DNA from: Rosellinia necatrix
Taxonomy: Eukaryota > Ascomycota > Sordariomycetes > Xylariales > Xylariaceae
Length of the DNA stretch: 64,000 bases
Direction: 5' to 3'
Assembly (NCBI GenBank): GCA_021209875.1
Contig: JAGYVD010000006.1
Location: 2,914,001-2,978,000, forward strand
Shown: positions 1-10,314 of the stretch, in pieces
Layout of the letters: every line of letters starts with the position of its first letter
Numbering within the stretch: the first letter of the stretch is position 1
Program-made: the position numbers and the translations under genes
The notes under the pieces: generated by a model
Database searches by the model: none
What the model was told of the DNA's origin: nothing
The model's input: the letters and a program-made list of their open reading frames with translations, nothing else

Positions 1-665
1 TAGGCGAAGATCAGCCGGGACGATGTCGCCCACGTTGAGCATGACAAGATCGCCCTTTACAAGGTGCTCAGCTTTGGTGGCCATGGGCACCTGAGACCTG
101 ATCACCTTGCAGCTGGGAGCAGAAAGAGCCTGGAGACCTTCAATGGTCTTCTCAGCACGATAATCCTGAACAAGCCTACCGACGAAATACGAGAAGGAGT
201 TAGCGGTGATGGTACTATGAAAAAAATACGATGTCATGTTGCCGGAAAATTAGGGGCTTACCCAACTACAATATTGAGCACGATGACGGCCGTGATGACG
301 CCGCCTTCGGCATAGTCATGGATGGCGAAAGACAGAGCCATGACGAGGATGAGAACAACAGTCAAACTGTTGGAGACCTGCCTCAGGAGAATCTTCCAGG
401 CGGAAAGCCCTTTAGCTGCCTTAACCTTGTTAGGGCCAAGCTCTGCCAGACGACGAGCGGCCTCAGGATGAGAGAGGCCATGGTTGGCGTCTGTGCCGAG
501 CAGACGCTCTAGCTCGTCGATGGCTAAGGCGTGAGGGTCAGGGAGGTGATCCGTATCGTCAGGGCCGGGCTTAGCTGCTGGGGATGTGGCATCGGAAGAA
601 TGGGTTTGGCCACATATAGGAGGTTCAGTCGACTCCTCGACGAAAAGTTGGTCTTCTGTCCCCAT
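1..665 (-). CDS. ENA-type P-type cation (Na+/K+-exporting) ATPase, 5' part only
   Basis: N-terminal part of a class II P-type ATPase; the rest lies outside the window. Exon 1 is 262-665 and exon 2 is 1-175, joined across an 86-bp intron (176-261; GTAAGC donor, TAG acceptor). The protein starts MGTEDQLFVEE, has a cation-ATPase N domain (about residues 45-100, with LSHPEAARRLAELGPNKV), two membrane segments (ILLRQVSNSLTVVLILVMAL and GGVITAVIVLNIVVG), then DYRAEKTIEGLQAL and the start of the actuator domain (LVKGDLVMLNVGDIVPADLR). The stretch LNIVVG followed by QDYRAEKT is typical of fungal ENA/PMR2-like sodium pumps (subfamily IID) rather than PMA1. These pumps sit in the plasma membrane and export Na+ or K+ under alkaline or salt stress. 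The phosphorylation site DKTGT is not in the window, so catalytic intactness cannot be judged. Confidence 0.85.
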
Positions 666-1060
666 TCACGTACGTACGTACGAACCGGGCAGTGCGTATG
701 CCGACAAAGTAATCCGAGAAAGTAAGCGAAAAGGGGGAGGGGAGTGAAAGAGACGGGGGGAGGGAATGGAAGGGAGTAGCAGTAAGGACCGGAAGGGCGG
801 CAGACAAGGGCCATGGTGGGAGGCTCAAGATATACTACTAGCACACGCGCGCATCCACATCCTATCCGTCCGATCGTTTCTCTCAACCGCTCGGGATGTA
901 TCGTCCCACGACAACCTGCATGACAACTGCAGGCATGCATCCATGTGCAACCCTGTCACCCCCGGGTGAAGGTCAACCGCGATCTAGTGGCACAACCCCG
1001 CGCCGAACCCACGAGGCGATGCACTTCCATCCTATCATTCGGCCGTCATGTGAACGTGTG

Positions 1061-1115
1061 CCAATACCCTGCCAATATCCTGCCAATATCCTGCCAATAT
1101 CCTGCCAATACCCTG
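1061..1115. repeat. 11-bp tandem repeat, five copies
   Basis: Five back-to-back copies of the unit ccaatatcctg; the first and last copies carry a C in place of T. It lies in the spacer upstream of the ATPase gene. Confidence 0.9.
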
Positions 1116-1560
1116 CCAAGGGCTCGACGTTGGACAAAGGTCGAACCCGGTGCCATAGACCGGACCGAGCAACGAACGCACAGTATGCCGTGTAAGGGGA
1201 TTGTGTACAAAGAGAGGGAGAGGGAGCGGACGAGAGAAGGGAATGTGGATATGGGATGATGACGAGGATGTCTGGCGAATCAGCTTGGTCTTGGCATGCT
1301 GGAATAGTCCCAGGCCGCATGACGATAATACGTATATGGCAATACTGATAGGTAATACACTGAATGTGATGAGGCGGTTTCGAGGTAGGTAAGGCGAGGA
1401 GGGACAAACGGAAAAAGAAATGGAGTCGTAGGTATGGTTGGTGGGTACTTACTTACCTATTCTTACCTATTCTTACCTATTAGGTAGTACTCTTGGTTTT
1501 CCTTGACACTTACATACATACTTCCCCCTCTGGGCTGCTAATGGGCATACATTCAGACAT

Positions 1561-1603
1561 AGATGGCGCGTAGATGGCGCATAGATGGCGCATAGATGGC
1601 GGG
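1561..1603. repeat. 11-bp tandem repeat, four copies
   Basis: Four copies of agatggcgcat with single-base differences. The 11-bp period is the same as in the unrelated array at 1061-1115. Confidence 0.85.
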
Positions 1604-2210
1604 AGTAGGCGAGCAGATACTACCACCTCCACTGCCTCCTCATAGGTTCCGTTGTCTCGGAATGATGGATCGTTTTCCTATTTGCCTTCTGTCGCCTCTG
1701 CTTCCAGGGAACGTAAGAGCACTAAAGTAGGCAGACGTATGTCACCTAACCTACTTGAGCCTAAGGTAGAGCACCTGTATCTGCGTAGACCTTATCTAAG
1801 GGTGCTTGCTTACCCGGGCTATGATCAGATCAGTCAAGTACGTAGGTATCTTGGAACTTACCTACCTACCTAACCTACCTACCTACCTGAGGTACTGTGC
1901 TATACAAGTGCTGGTCAACCCCCCACACCTACTATAGCAGGACGCTTATTAGATACCTAAGTAGGTAGTTACTTAATCTAAGTAGTACAGTATTTCGTAC
2001 TAAGTACCTACTTACATGCCTTGATAGGGGATAGTAGTGGATGGGTACTTAGGTAGTCCGGTAAGCCATCGGAGTTGGTAACTCCACTAGAGCCCGAAAG
2101 CTCGCCTTTCCGGCACCGAAAACGGGGGGACGAACACTGGCTGCTGACCGACCCGCCGTTGCAGACAACCATATAGATAGATAACTAAACTACCACCAAG
2201 GTTGGTTGGG

Positions 2211-2241
2211 TACCTACCTACCTACCTACCTACCTACCTAC
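2211..2241. repeat. (TACC)n microsatellite
   Basis: Perfect TACC/CCTA tetranucleotide run of about eight units. The same motif recurs in nearly every spacer of the window. Confidence 0.9.
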
Positions 2242-3206
2242 AATTGGTGAACAAAAGTTCTCCCCGTGCCTCTGATAATCACTCGCCCCTCGCACCAATC
2301 GTCATGGATTACTTATATTCGATGTGCACATTCTTATCGCAGGTAATGATCACGTCATGTTGTATGCGGTTCCTTGGTCTCTCGTGCTCCTGGGCAGTGG
2401 CTGTACAGTGATCGTACACGTGTAGTTCGGCTCGGCAGCTCGGCAGTGGAGTCATCCAGTGGGACGGCTATCACCCTTCCAGAACGCCCCGAGCCTGTCA
2501 CCGAGTAACGCATCGTCGCGGTGTTGGGGCACAGCGTCTCGGCGCCTACGAGCAGCCTTTCCATTTCCCTTGCCCTGTCGTCACCCTCGTGGCGATTGCC
2601 TCGATGCCCGCTCGCTCACCTTGGCGGAACAGAGCGAGGTGAAACAGCGGTGACCGCGGTCCTCTCCTCTCCTCTCTGCCTTCCTTTTGTTTGCTCACCT
2701 GACCTTGTCCCTGCTCCGTTTGCGCGTGGGGTTTGCTAATACAGACGGACGCCTGCGCTACCTGCCTGGGGCGGACGCGGGACTAGGCCGGACTACTTTT
2801 GCGTCGGACGGCGTCTTGCTGGGCCAATGGGCGCGAGTTTGCATGCACGTATGCGTCTCCTTTAGCGAGAGATAGAGAGAGAGAGGGAGGGAGTGGGTGT
2901 GTGTGGGAGGGTCGAAGATCGGGAGAAGATAGAAGGGTCGATCAGCTATTTACACTAACTACGGGTAGTCCAAGATGCCTATTTCGTCTTGGGTTTAGGT
3001 GCCTACTCAACGCCTATTCGCCTAGGTATTCAACGCCTACTCAACTGCCCCGACTCCAGCCGTTAGTTGACAGGTACACTAAGCGTCCAGGGGTATCGTT
3101 GGATCGTTGGGGGAGAAGGGGGTGGTTGCTGGGTCTGTGCTCGTGGTAACCCATTTCTCCCCACGTTGCGTGCTCCCGTTCGCTCGAGCGAGCGAGCCCC
3201 CCTCCC

Positions 3207-5052
3207 CTAGGCTGACGCGGCTGCATCGGCATCGAACACCTTCTTCCCCAAGAACCAGGTCTGGACGACCCTCGCCTGCAGCAGCGTATCGGCGGCCCCC
3301 CACTCCATGTCCACCACGGCGAAGTCCGCCGAGCGTCCCGCCTCGAGCCTGCCCGCCCAGGCGTCCGCGAAGCAGCTGTGCGCGGACCCCTCGGTGGCCG
3401 CCGCGACCGCCGCCGCCAGCGGGAGCGCGAAGTGAGGGTTGACGCGGTCCTCGAGCGTCGGCTCGCGCGCCGACCGCCGCGTCGTCGCCGTGTAGAGGTT
3501 GGCGAGCGGCGCGTGCGGCGCCGTGGGCGCGTCCGAGCCCAGCGCGAGCACGGCGCCGCCCCTGGCGAAGTCGGCGTAGGCGAAGGCGCGCTCGCACCGC
3601 GCCGGCCCCAGCAGCGCCGGCCACGCGCGGAGGATGGCCGGGTCCGCGTGCACCGGCTGGACCGACGCCGTGATGCCCAGCCTGCCCAGCCGTGCCGCGT
3701 CCTCCGGGGACGCCAGCTCCAGGTGCTCGATGCGGTGCCGGCGCCCCGGCGTCGCGTTCTGCTCCAGCGCGTCGATGGCCGTCCTGATCGTCCGGTCGCC
3801 GATCGCGTGCAGCGCGCACTGCAGCCCCGCCGCGTCCGCCTTCCTCACCACCGGCCCGAGCTCCGCCAGCGACCAGATCGGGTCGCACGACACCCCGTTG
3901 GACGTGTACGGCTCCGTCAGGCCGGCGGTGCAGCCGTCGATGATGCCGTCGCCGATCACCTTGATGCCCACCACGCGGCAGTCCGGGGTCGTCTCCGCGT
4001 TGAACTGCCGGTTGAGCTCTATGGCCCGATCGACCTGCGCCAGGTTCTCCGCCTCGCTCTTGCGCGGGGTGATGAGCCAGTGCACCGCGAATCGCATCGG
4101 CAACGCCTCCTGTTGGCGGAGCGTCTGTAAGGCCTCCCATCCGTTTTCGTCCATGGCCATCTCCACTAGGCCTGTGTAGCCGGAGGCGTTATACGCCCGG
4201 ATCGCCTGCCTGATGGCCTCCAATTTCTCCTCCATCGGCGCGACGTTGGCGATGTGAGGCCACACAATCGTGACTGCTGCAGACTCGGATAGGAGACCCG
4301 AGGCCTTTCCGTTCTCGTCACGGTGTATTTCTCCTCCCTCGGGATCGGGCATGTCCTGCACCCCCATCTCTTCTAACGCTGCGGTATTGCACCAAGTAGA
4401 ATGAAGGTCTTTAGAATCAATAAAAATAGGCCGGGGGTCGATGTCATCAATCATGCTTGCTAGCGCTTTGCCGTCCGTCATGGAATGCATCCATCCTTTG
4501 GCCATGATCCGCGGAGTTGACGGATGGGCCACACTTCAATCTCCATGCTTGGGTCAGTAGTTGGTCCGTTCAGACAAGATTCGTGTTGGCTACGGGAGCT
4601 TGCATAGTATATAACCTTCACACTACGGATCCGTGCAGACGGACGGGTGGTTGTTTCTCCCAGGAGTGACGAAGGAAGGAGAGAAAGGGCAAAGTGGAAG
4701 AAAACGACGCCTGGTATTTTACTCACGCGAATTCCTTGAGCGTCTTCCTAATGTCTTCGAGGTTCTTGCATGACTCCAACCCGGCCTTCTGAAGCGACTG
4801 CCCAAACATCAATAGGTGCATATGCCCGTCGATGAATCCCGGTAACACGACACGGCCACCGATATCGTGTCTCGTGGCGCCGGCTGCTTCGGCCTGCCGG
4901 ACCTGCTCATCGGCCAACGAGCCTACATGGGCGATCCTCCCGGCCCCATCAATCAGCATGCACTCGGCGAATGAGTGGTCCTCTCCCCGGAGGCCGGATT
5001 GGGAAAACCGCCCGTTGTGAAAGACAATGGCCATTTCGAGAAACTGCGGCAT
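3207..5052 (-). CDS. YtcJ-like metal-dependent amidohydrolase
   Basis: Predicted 550-residue hydrolase of the amidohydrolase superfamily (amidohydro_3, YtcJ/AepA-like group), which uses bound metal to cleave amide or related bonds; the substrate is not predictable. Two exons, 4727-5052 and 3207-4533, are joined across a 193-bp intron (GTGAGT donor, AAG acceptor); phases match and give KEFAVAHPSTPRIMAKGW across the junction, as expected for the family. Start ATG at 5052 (MPQFLEMAIVFHNGRF); an in-frame ATG six codons later is an alternative. Visible motifs are the metal-binding HxH in VVLPGFIDGHMHLL, then KVIGDGIIDGCTAGLTEPY, CALHAIGDRTI, HRIEHLE and the C-terminal metal aspartate in LALGSDAPTAPHAPLANLY. 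No signal peptide or membrane segment is visible, so it is probably cytosolic. The C-terminal half is strongly GC-rich, producing long meaningless antisense frames. Length agrees with the family. Confidence 0.85.
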
Positions 5053-6365
5053 ATGACAACTCGGTTCGTAGGATATTGGTCGCCAGGGACTGCATCCCGC
5101 ACAGCGTGACGAGCACCGATGGCTGCAGTGCAGCTCCTCTGTGCAGCTCCTCTGTGCAGCTCCTCTTCTCCCCACCATAGCGACCCCGCCTGGATGCCGA
5201 TAACGGCACGCCGAGGAGTATGAGGGTCGCCCAATCGGCTATGGCGACAACATATCGTGTATCATGAAATGACAAACAACTGAACCTGTGTAAACAACTT
5301 GCGTAAACATCTCGCTCCAGGCTTGGTGGGCAACCTGTGTGGTTGAGGCCAGGTGAGGCGAGAGAATGAACGATACAAATCAATCAAAGGAATAATCGGG
5401 GTGAGCAGATCAGGTAGGAGTAGTCTGATTCTGAGCTCTCGTGGTATCCCTTGCGCCAGGTAAAGTATTTGCTCGGGCACTTGTGGTGCTATCACAGCCA
5501 ATCGGCCGGATTGTTTCTTGCGCATGTGGTCGCCCAACTGCTTTTTACACCTTGGGCTATCTGATGATCATATTTACAGGGGGGTGTTGGCAATACTATG
5601 CGGTGCTAGGTATCGCAATCTCAAGAATGAGGTAATACACGCGAGGTGCGCACGCCATCTGCCATGCACTCACCGGCGAGGGCAAACCGACTACCTAACA
5701 CATTGATGACCTGTACTAGAGCAATCCGGAATAGCCCGAGAGACAGTAGTCCCATCGCCCCGACTAGATGTATGTTGCTTTTTCAGTGTGATGCTGGTAA
5801 ACTTCTCGTATGCAGCCGAGCGGAAGAGCGAAGCATGTTGGCGGCCACTAGATCATGGACTGAGTGCAGTTTCATTAAATCATCTAAAGTTGGGTATATG
5901 TAGTGATCAACTAGTTCTTCCATGATTATGATGCCACTCTATCCGAGAGGGAACGGAAGCATTGGCCATGTATGCTAATGAGAAGCACGGCAAGGCTGCG
6001 ATGGTGGCGTTAGGTATAGTTATAGTCAATCTAGTATAGTTATCCTAATTGAGTCTCCAGACTATCGTAGCGTAAATCATGGATAACAATCCTAGCTGGG
6101 CTGCCAATGGTGAGAACCCTGGCCTTTTTTATTGTAGGATGATGTGGAGTTCTGTGCGAGACAACATGGTTAAGACGGCATCCGGCATTCGGTCTCCGCG
6201 GGACGGGAATGCGTAGTGTGAATCCGAATTCTCGCTGCCTATTTTGCTATAGGCCGATAGGATTGAAGATATATATGATGCCTTTCTTCATATTCGGGCA
6301 TGTCTCGGCTATACAGGCAAAGCAGTTCTGCTTCTCTGGGGGATCGATAATCATAATTCCTCGTC
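5053..6365. other. Divergent intergenic region between amidohydrolase and acyltransferase
   Basis: No gene seen. It should contain the promoters of both flanking genes, which point away from each other. A three-copy 13-bp repeat lies just upstream of the amidohydrolase start. The remainder is AT-richer and featureless. Confidence 0.55.
5128..5166. repeat. 13-bp tandem repeat, three copies
   Basis: Three adjacent copies of gtgcagctcctct immediately upstream of the amidohydrolase start, probably in its 5' leader or core promoter. Confidence 0.85.
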
Positions 6366-8099
6366 ATGGCGGTCACAAAGAAGGATGCTAATGGCGACAA
6401 GCCTCGCATCATCCGTCCGTTCGGGAACCTGTATGTAAAGACGAATCCTTTCCTCGAATCCAGATGAGAATGGAGGCGTAAAGAAACTAACCTCCGCAGG
6501 GAATGTTATGAATTCCACATGCTCCAGCTGAGGTTCCTGGGAAGCACCATAGTGAACTGCCGCTACAGCATCCCGCCGTCCCTCGCGGCGCCGGAACACC
6601 GCGACCTCGTCGTCGCGCGGGTGGAAGAGGCCATCGCCCGCGTCGTGCTCGAGCACGCGGCGCTCCGCGTGGACGTCGTCCGCGCGGGCACGAGGCGCCC
6701 GGCGTGGGTGGCCGTCGACCGGATAGACCTCGCCCACCACCTGCTGTGGGAGGACGTGGACGCGGCCGACGCCGAGTACGGGGAGATCCTCCGGGGCAGG
6801 ATCGAGAGGCGCCTCGACGAGCCGTACGGCGCGAGCCTCGCGGGCCGGCCGTGGTGGCGCGTGCTCGTGCTCTTCAGGGCGGGGGGGCGGCGGCGGCCCC
6901 CCTCGCTCGACGTCATCTTCGACTACAGCCACGGCCTCGGCGACGGGACGAGCGGTAAGATCTTCCACGAGACGCTCCTGCGCGCGCTCAACCTCGGCGC
7001 GGCACCCGGGACAGGAAGAACGGAGGCAGACCCCGTCCTCGTGGATCGTGTGCTGCGCGTGCCCGCCACGGCATCGCCCCTCCCGCCCCCAGCGGAGAGG
7101 GCGGCCAGGTTCCCCGTGTCGGCGGGTTTCGCACTCCGGACGGCATGGCGGGAGCTGCGGCCGCCGGGGCTGTTCCCGACGACGACGGCGACGGCGGCGC
7201 AGGCGCGCTGGGCCCCGATCCGCGCCGCGCCGGCGCCGTACCGGACGCGGTTCCGCACCTTCGACGTCGACCCCGCCGCCCTGCGCGCCCTCGTCGCGGC
7301 CTGCCGCGCCCGCCGCACCACCGTGACGGGCCTCCTGCACGCGCTCCTCCTCGCGTCCGCGGCCGCGCGCGTGCCCGCCCGCGACGCCGCCGCCTTCGCC
7401 GGCGCCACCGCCCTCGACCTGCGCCGGCACCTGCCCGGGGGGCGGCGCGGCGCCATGGCGAACTACGTGTCCCTCACGACGCACGAGTTCGGCGCCGACG
7501 TCGTGCGGCGCGTCCGCGACGCCGCCGCATCCGCATCCGCATCCGCATCCGCATCCGCATCCGCATCTGTACCCGCGACGGAGCGCGGAGGGGAGCCGCT
7601 GCCACTGTTGCCGTCGCTGTCGCCGCGGCTGGCGGACGTCGTCTGGGAATGCGCGGCGCGCGTGCGCGCGGAGATCCAGGCGCGCCTCGACCGCGGCCTC
7701 AGGAACGACCTCGTCGGCCTCATGAAGTTCGTGCCGGACTGGCGCGCGCAGCTCCGCGACGAGGCGGCCAAGCCGAGGCTCCACTCGTTCGTGGTCACGA
7801 ACCTCGGCGTCGTCGACGGCGGGCCCCGGGCGGAGGTGAAGGTGGAGGAGGAGGAGGAGGAGGAGGTAGAGGCGAACGGACCGACGGGGGAAGAGGAGGA
7901 GAGCTGGGGGATCGAGCACTCCGTGTTCGCCGTCAGCGCCGAGGTGTGCGGCGCCGCGTTCCAGGCCTCGCCCATCTCCGTCAGGGACGGGGCGCTGTGC
8001 GTGAGCTGCAGCTGGCAGGACGGCGTCGTCGATGTGAGGCTGGCTGAGGCCATCGTTGCGGACTTGGAGCAGTGGTTGCGGTTCCTGGGGACATCGTGA
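6366..8099 (+). CDS. Alcohol acetyltransferase-like (AATase/Atf2 family) acyltransferase
   Basis: Predicted 554-residue enzyme of the BAHD-like alcohol acetyltransferase family, which moves an acetyl group from acetyl-CoA to an alcohol. Exons 6366-6430 and 6500-8099 are separated by a 69-bp intron (GTATGT donor, CCGCAG acceptor); the join reads GNLECYEFHMLQLRFLG. The catalytic HxxxD motif is present as DYSHGLGDGTSG (the H and D of HGLGD), and a conserved C-terminal VTNLGVVDGG stretch is present. Start ATG at 6366 precedes KKDANGDKPRIIRPFGN, the usual N-terminal element of this family. Two low-complexity inserts are odd: an (Ala-Ser)n run from a GCATCC hexanucleotide array (7527-7562) and a poly-Glu run near 7845-7870. 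Coding GC is very high. The alcohol substrate is unknown; a role in ester formation or in detoxifying a hydroxylated metabolite is possible. Confidence 0.82.
7527..7562 (+). repeat. In-frame (GCATCC)n hexanucleotide repeat
   Basis: Six perfect GCATCC units (a seventh ends in T) within the acyltransferase gene, coding for alternating Ala-Ser. The repeat is a multiple of three, so copy-number change would not shift the frame. Confidence 0.9.
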
Positions 8100-8862
8100 C
8101 CGTCACTCTCATCTCTGCTTACACCTGACCAGATAAAGTAATGACCCCCGAGATGGCTCTCACACTCTGTATATATACTAAATATATGTAATGTGCCTGT
8201 AACCGGCAAACAAATAAAACGAAGACAGCGCAAGTAGAGAGGCGTCAAAAGGTTCACATCAAATTATAGTAGAGATCAATCTTGTCTTGACTCCTCATCC
8301 TCGTCAAGCTGGATGAGAGTAGTGTTGCTTTGCACAAGCCAAGGACACAAGACCTTTTGTGCTTAATATAGAAAAAAAAAAAAGGAGGTGTTCTTCTCGG
8401 CGCGTACCGTAATTAGTAAGAAGCGACCGTCTGTAGGAACACCAATAGTCAGATTGCGGCAGATCAAGCTATGTACAGAGCCGCCCCCAAATGGCTTATC
8501 CGCGTTCCGTCGAGCGCTCACCCGGCATACTAGGCAATATAGGGCTAAGCACCAAGTTCATGTATGCAGCAAAAGCCCGCTCAAGTCGCGCAACCACTGA
8601 TTCACAGAGCCCCAAAGCGACAATCTTTTTACCAAGGCACCACTGCTGCCCCCATTTTCTCACCGAGAAGCACGGCCAAGTTGGTATAAAAAAGCCCCCT
8701 TCCCCTCAACTCCTGAGAAGATGCAACCGGAACCACAGTTTCTCCTTTTCTGATGAGCCCCCGATGCGTACATAATAGGGAAGATTCACACGTGTGTATG
8801 AGGGCAGCTCATTACCGGGATAATGAGCCGTGAGTGTTTGATGCCGACGTTGAACCTTTGGC
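8100..8862. other. Convergent intergenic region
   Basis: No gene seen. It lies between the 3' ends of the acyltransferase and the chromodomain gene. It includes an A12-like run near 8370-8382 and an AATAAA-type word near 8214-8219 that could serve as a polyadenylation signal for the acyltransferase. Confidence 0.5.
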
Positions 8863-10314
8863 CTACTCGGTTCTGGCCTTCTTAGCTCGGCCCCGCGGCG
8901 CGAGATGGCTTGCGCGGCCGCCAACACTCTCCCAGTACTCGTGGAGCAACTCGGGCGCGGTAGTCTTCAGCTTCGTCTCGGCTTCCATCGACGTCTCGCC
9001 GCGCGTAGGTGGGTGTCCTACCCATTGTACCTCGAACTGAAAACCTCCGCGGTTCTTCTTCTCGTGCCGCAGGACCTTAAACACGTGGTATATCTCCGGG
9101 GGCGGGTTGTTCGGCTTGTGGAAGAGCGCATTGATTCGGCCGCCCTGCGATTTCCAATATTCATATAAGATTTCTGCAGCACCTTCTTGGATCTCTGCCT
9201 CGACTTCCCACGTCGCATCTCCCTCGCGTTCATCCACCCATTGAACCAGTAGTTCGACGGCGCCACTTTTGTCGCTTGTCATCCGATGCTTGAGCAGTCT
9301 CGCAATTTCGTGTTCCTCGCGTGTATCTTCATTTCCCTCTTCCTCTTCCTCTGCTTCTTCGTCTTCGTCTTCGTCTTCTGCTTGCGCCGGTCGAGTCAGC
9401 AAGGTGTCGGTCGGTTTCGCTTTTCCTTTGGCCTGTGGGGAAGGTGCGGCGAGTGTTGCAGGCTGGAGCTTGGGAGCCGGGAGAACGGGCGCGTCGGTAG
9501 CGCCATTGCCTAGGAGTTCTGTGTGGCGGGGCACTAAGTAAGAGACAGACCGGAGCAGGAAACCCCGATGGCCGATGAGGGAAGGGCTACATACCTGAAT
9601 CACCCATGGGAGCTTCTGGCACCCGAGAATTCGACGGCATGCGGGAGGAATCTGAGGCCTTTGCACGTTTTGCGCGAGACGGGATGGTCTCGGGACCGGT
9701 TGGGGATGCGGCCGCTGGATCCGACACATCACCCTGCTGAGATTTTAACGACCGCCGACCAGGGCGTCCTAGTCAATCCCTTGCGTCAGCTGATCGTCCA
9801 ATCATCGTATCGCATCATATACAAGTAAGAAACAGCCGGGGATCGTACTCTTGCCGGTAAGCGATACACGCGGTTTGGTGCCCGAACCGGGTGTCGCGGA
9901 CGAGAGGCGCGACCGCGCGGTGCGTTGTGAAGTGGGAGTTTTGCGGGCCGGGATGACCTCGTCATCATCATCGTCGTCTGCTCGTTTCATCGCCCAGAGT
10001 CAGTCACACACACGTCCTACGTTATCTGCCATGAAGATGCGCGACATCGGCTAGCTGCCCGTCCGTCTGCCCGTCCATCTGCCCATCCATTTACAGCACA
10101 TGCAGATACAGGGCGCACCTGGAGGACACAACTTGTGGGGGCGCAAAGCTCAAGGGCGCAACTCAGGGGCGTGCAACTCACCATCGTCCATCGCGTCATA
10201 GGGATCAGGTTTCGCTTTGCGCTTCGTGCCTCTCAGGTCGGGAGCGGCGCCATTGACCGATCCCGTCTTGGGCTGCTTGTTGGGGGAATTCCAGAAGTTG
10301 AGGAGGGATGCCAT
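8863..10314 (-). CDS. Double chromodomain protein
   Basis: Predicted 368-residue nuclear protein with two chromo or chromo-shadow-like domains near its C-terminus. Four exons: 10182-10314, 9849-9977, 9595-9768 and 8863-9533. Introns are 204, 80 and 61 bp; phases agree, and the second has a clear GCTGAC branch site although its donor GTACGA is atypical. The N-terminus MASLLNFWNSPNKQPKTG is followed by a basic, Ser/Pro-rich linker with acidic runs (poly-Asp near residue 45, then EDEDEDEEAEEEEEGNED). Domain 1 reads EHEIARLLKHRM, then VELLVQWVDEREGDATWEVE; domain 2 reads IYHVFKVLRHE, then FQFEVQWVGHPPTRGETSME. Each keeps the aromatic-containing QW core and a C-terminal helix (ILYEYWKSQGGR and LLHEYWESVGGR). 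Such domains bind methylated histone tails or dimerise. A part in heterochromatin complexes such as the fungal HDA1-containing ones is possible but is inference only. Confidence 0.75.

Larger units (their letters stand above)
666..3206. other. Intergenic spacer with tandem repeats
   Basis: No gene could be supported on either strand. The stretch is the shared upstream region of the ATPase and the 3' flank of the amidohydrolase. It contains two 11-bp tandem arrays, a TACC microsatellite, many scattered CCTACCTA/TAGGTAGG words and a purine-rich tract near 2865-2940. Open frames here are short and lack family resemblance. Confidence 0.6.

Noticed and set aside
3378..4130. 250-codon plus-strand frame
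   Set aside because: Antisense of the amidohydrolase; Arg-rich and without family resemblance.
6351..7919. 522-codon open frame on the minus strand
   Set aside because: Antisense of the acyltransferase; composition is an artefact of third-position GC.
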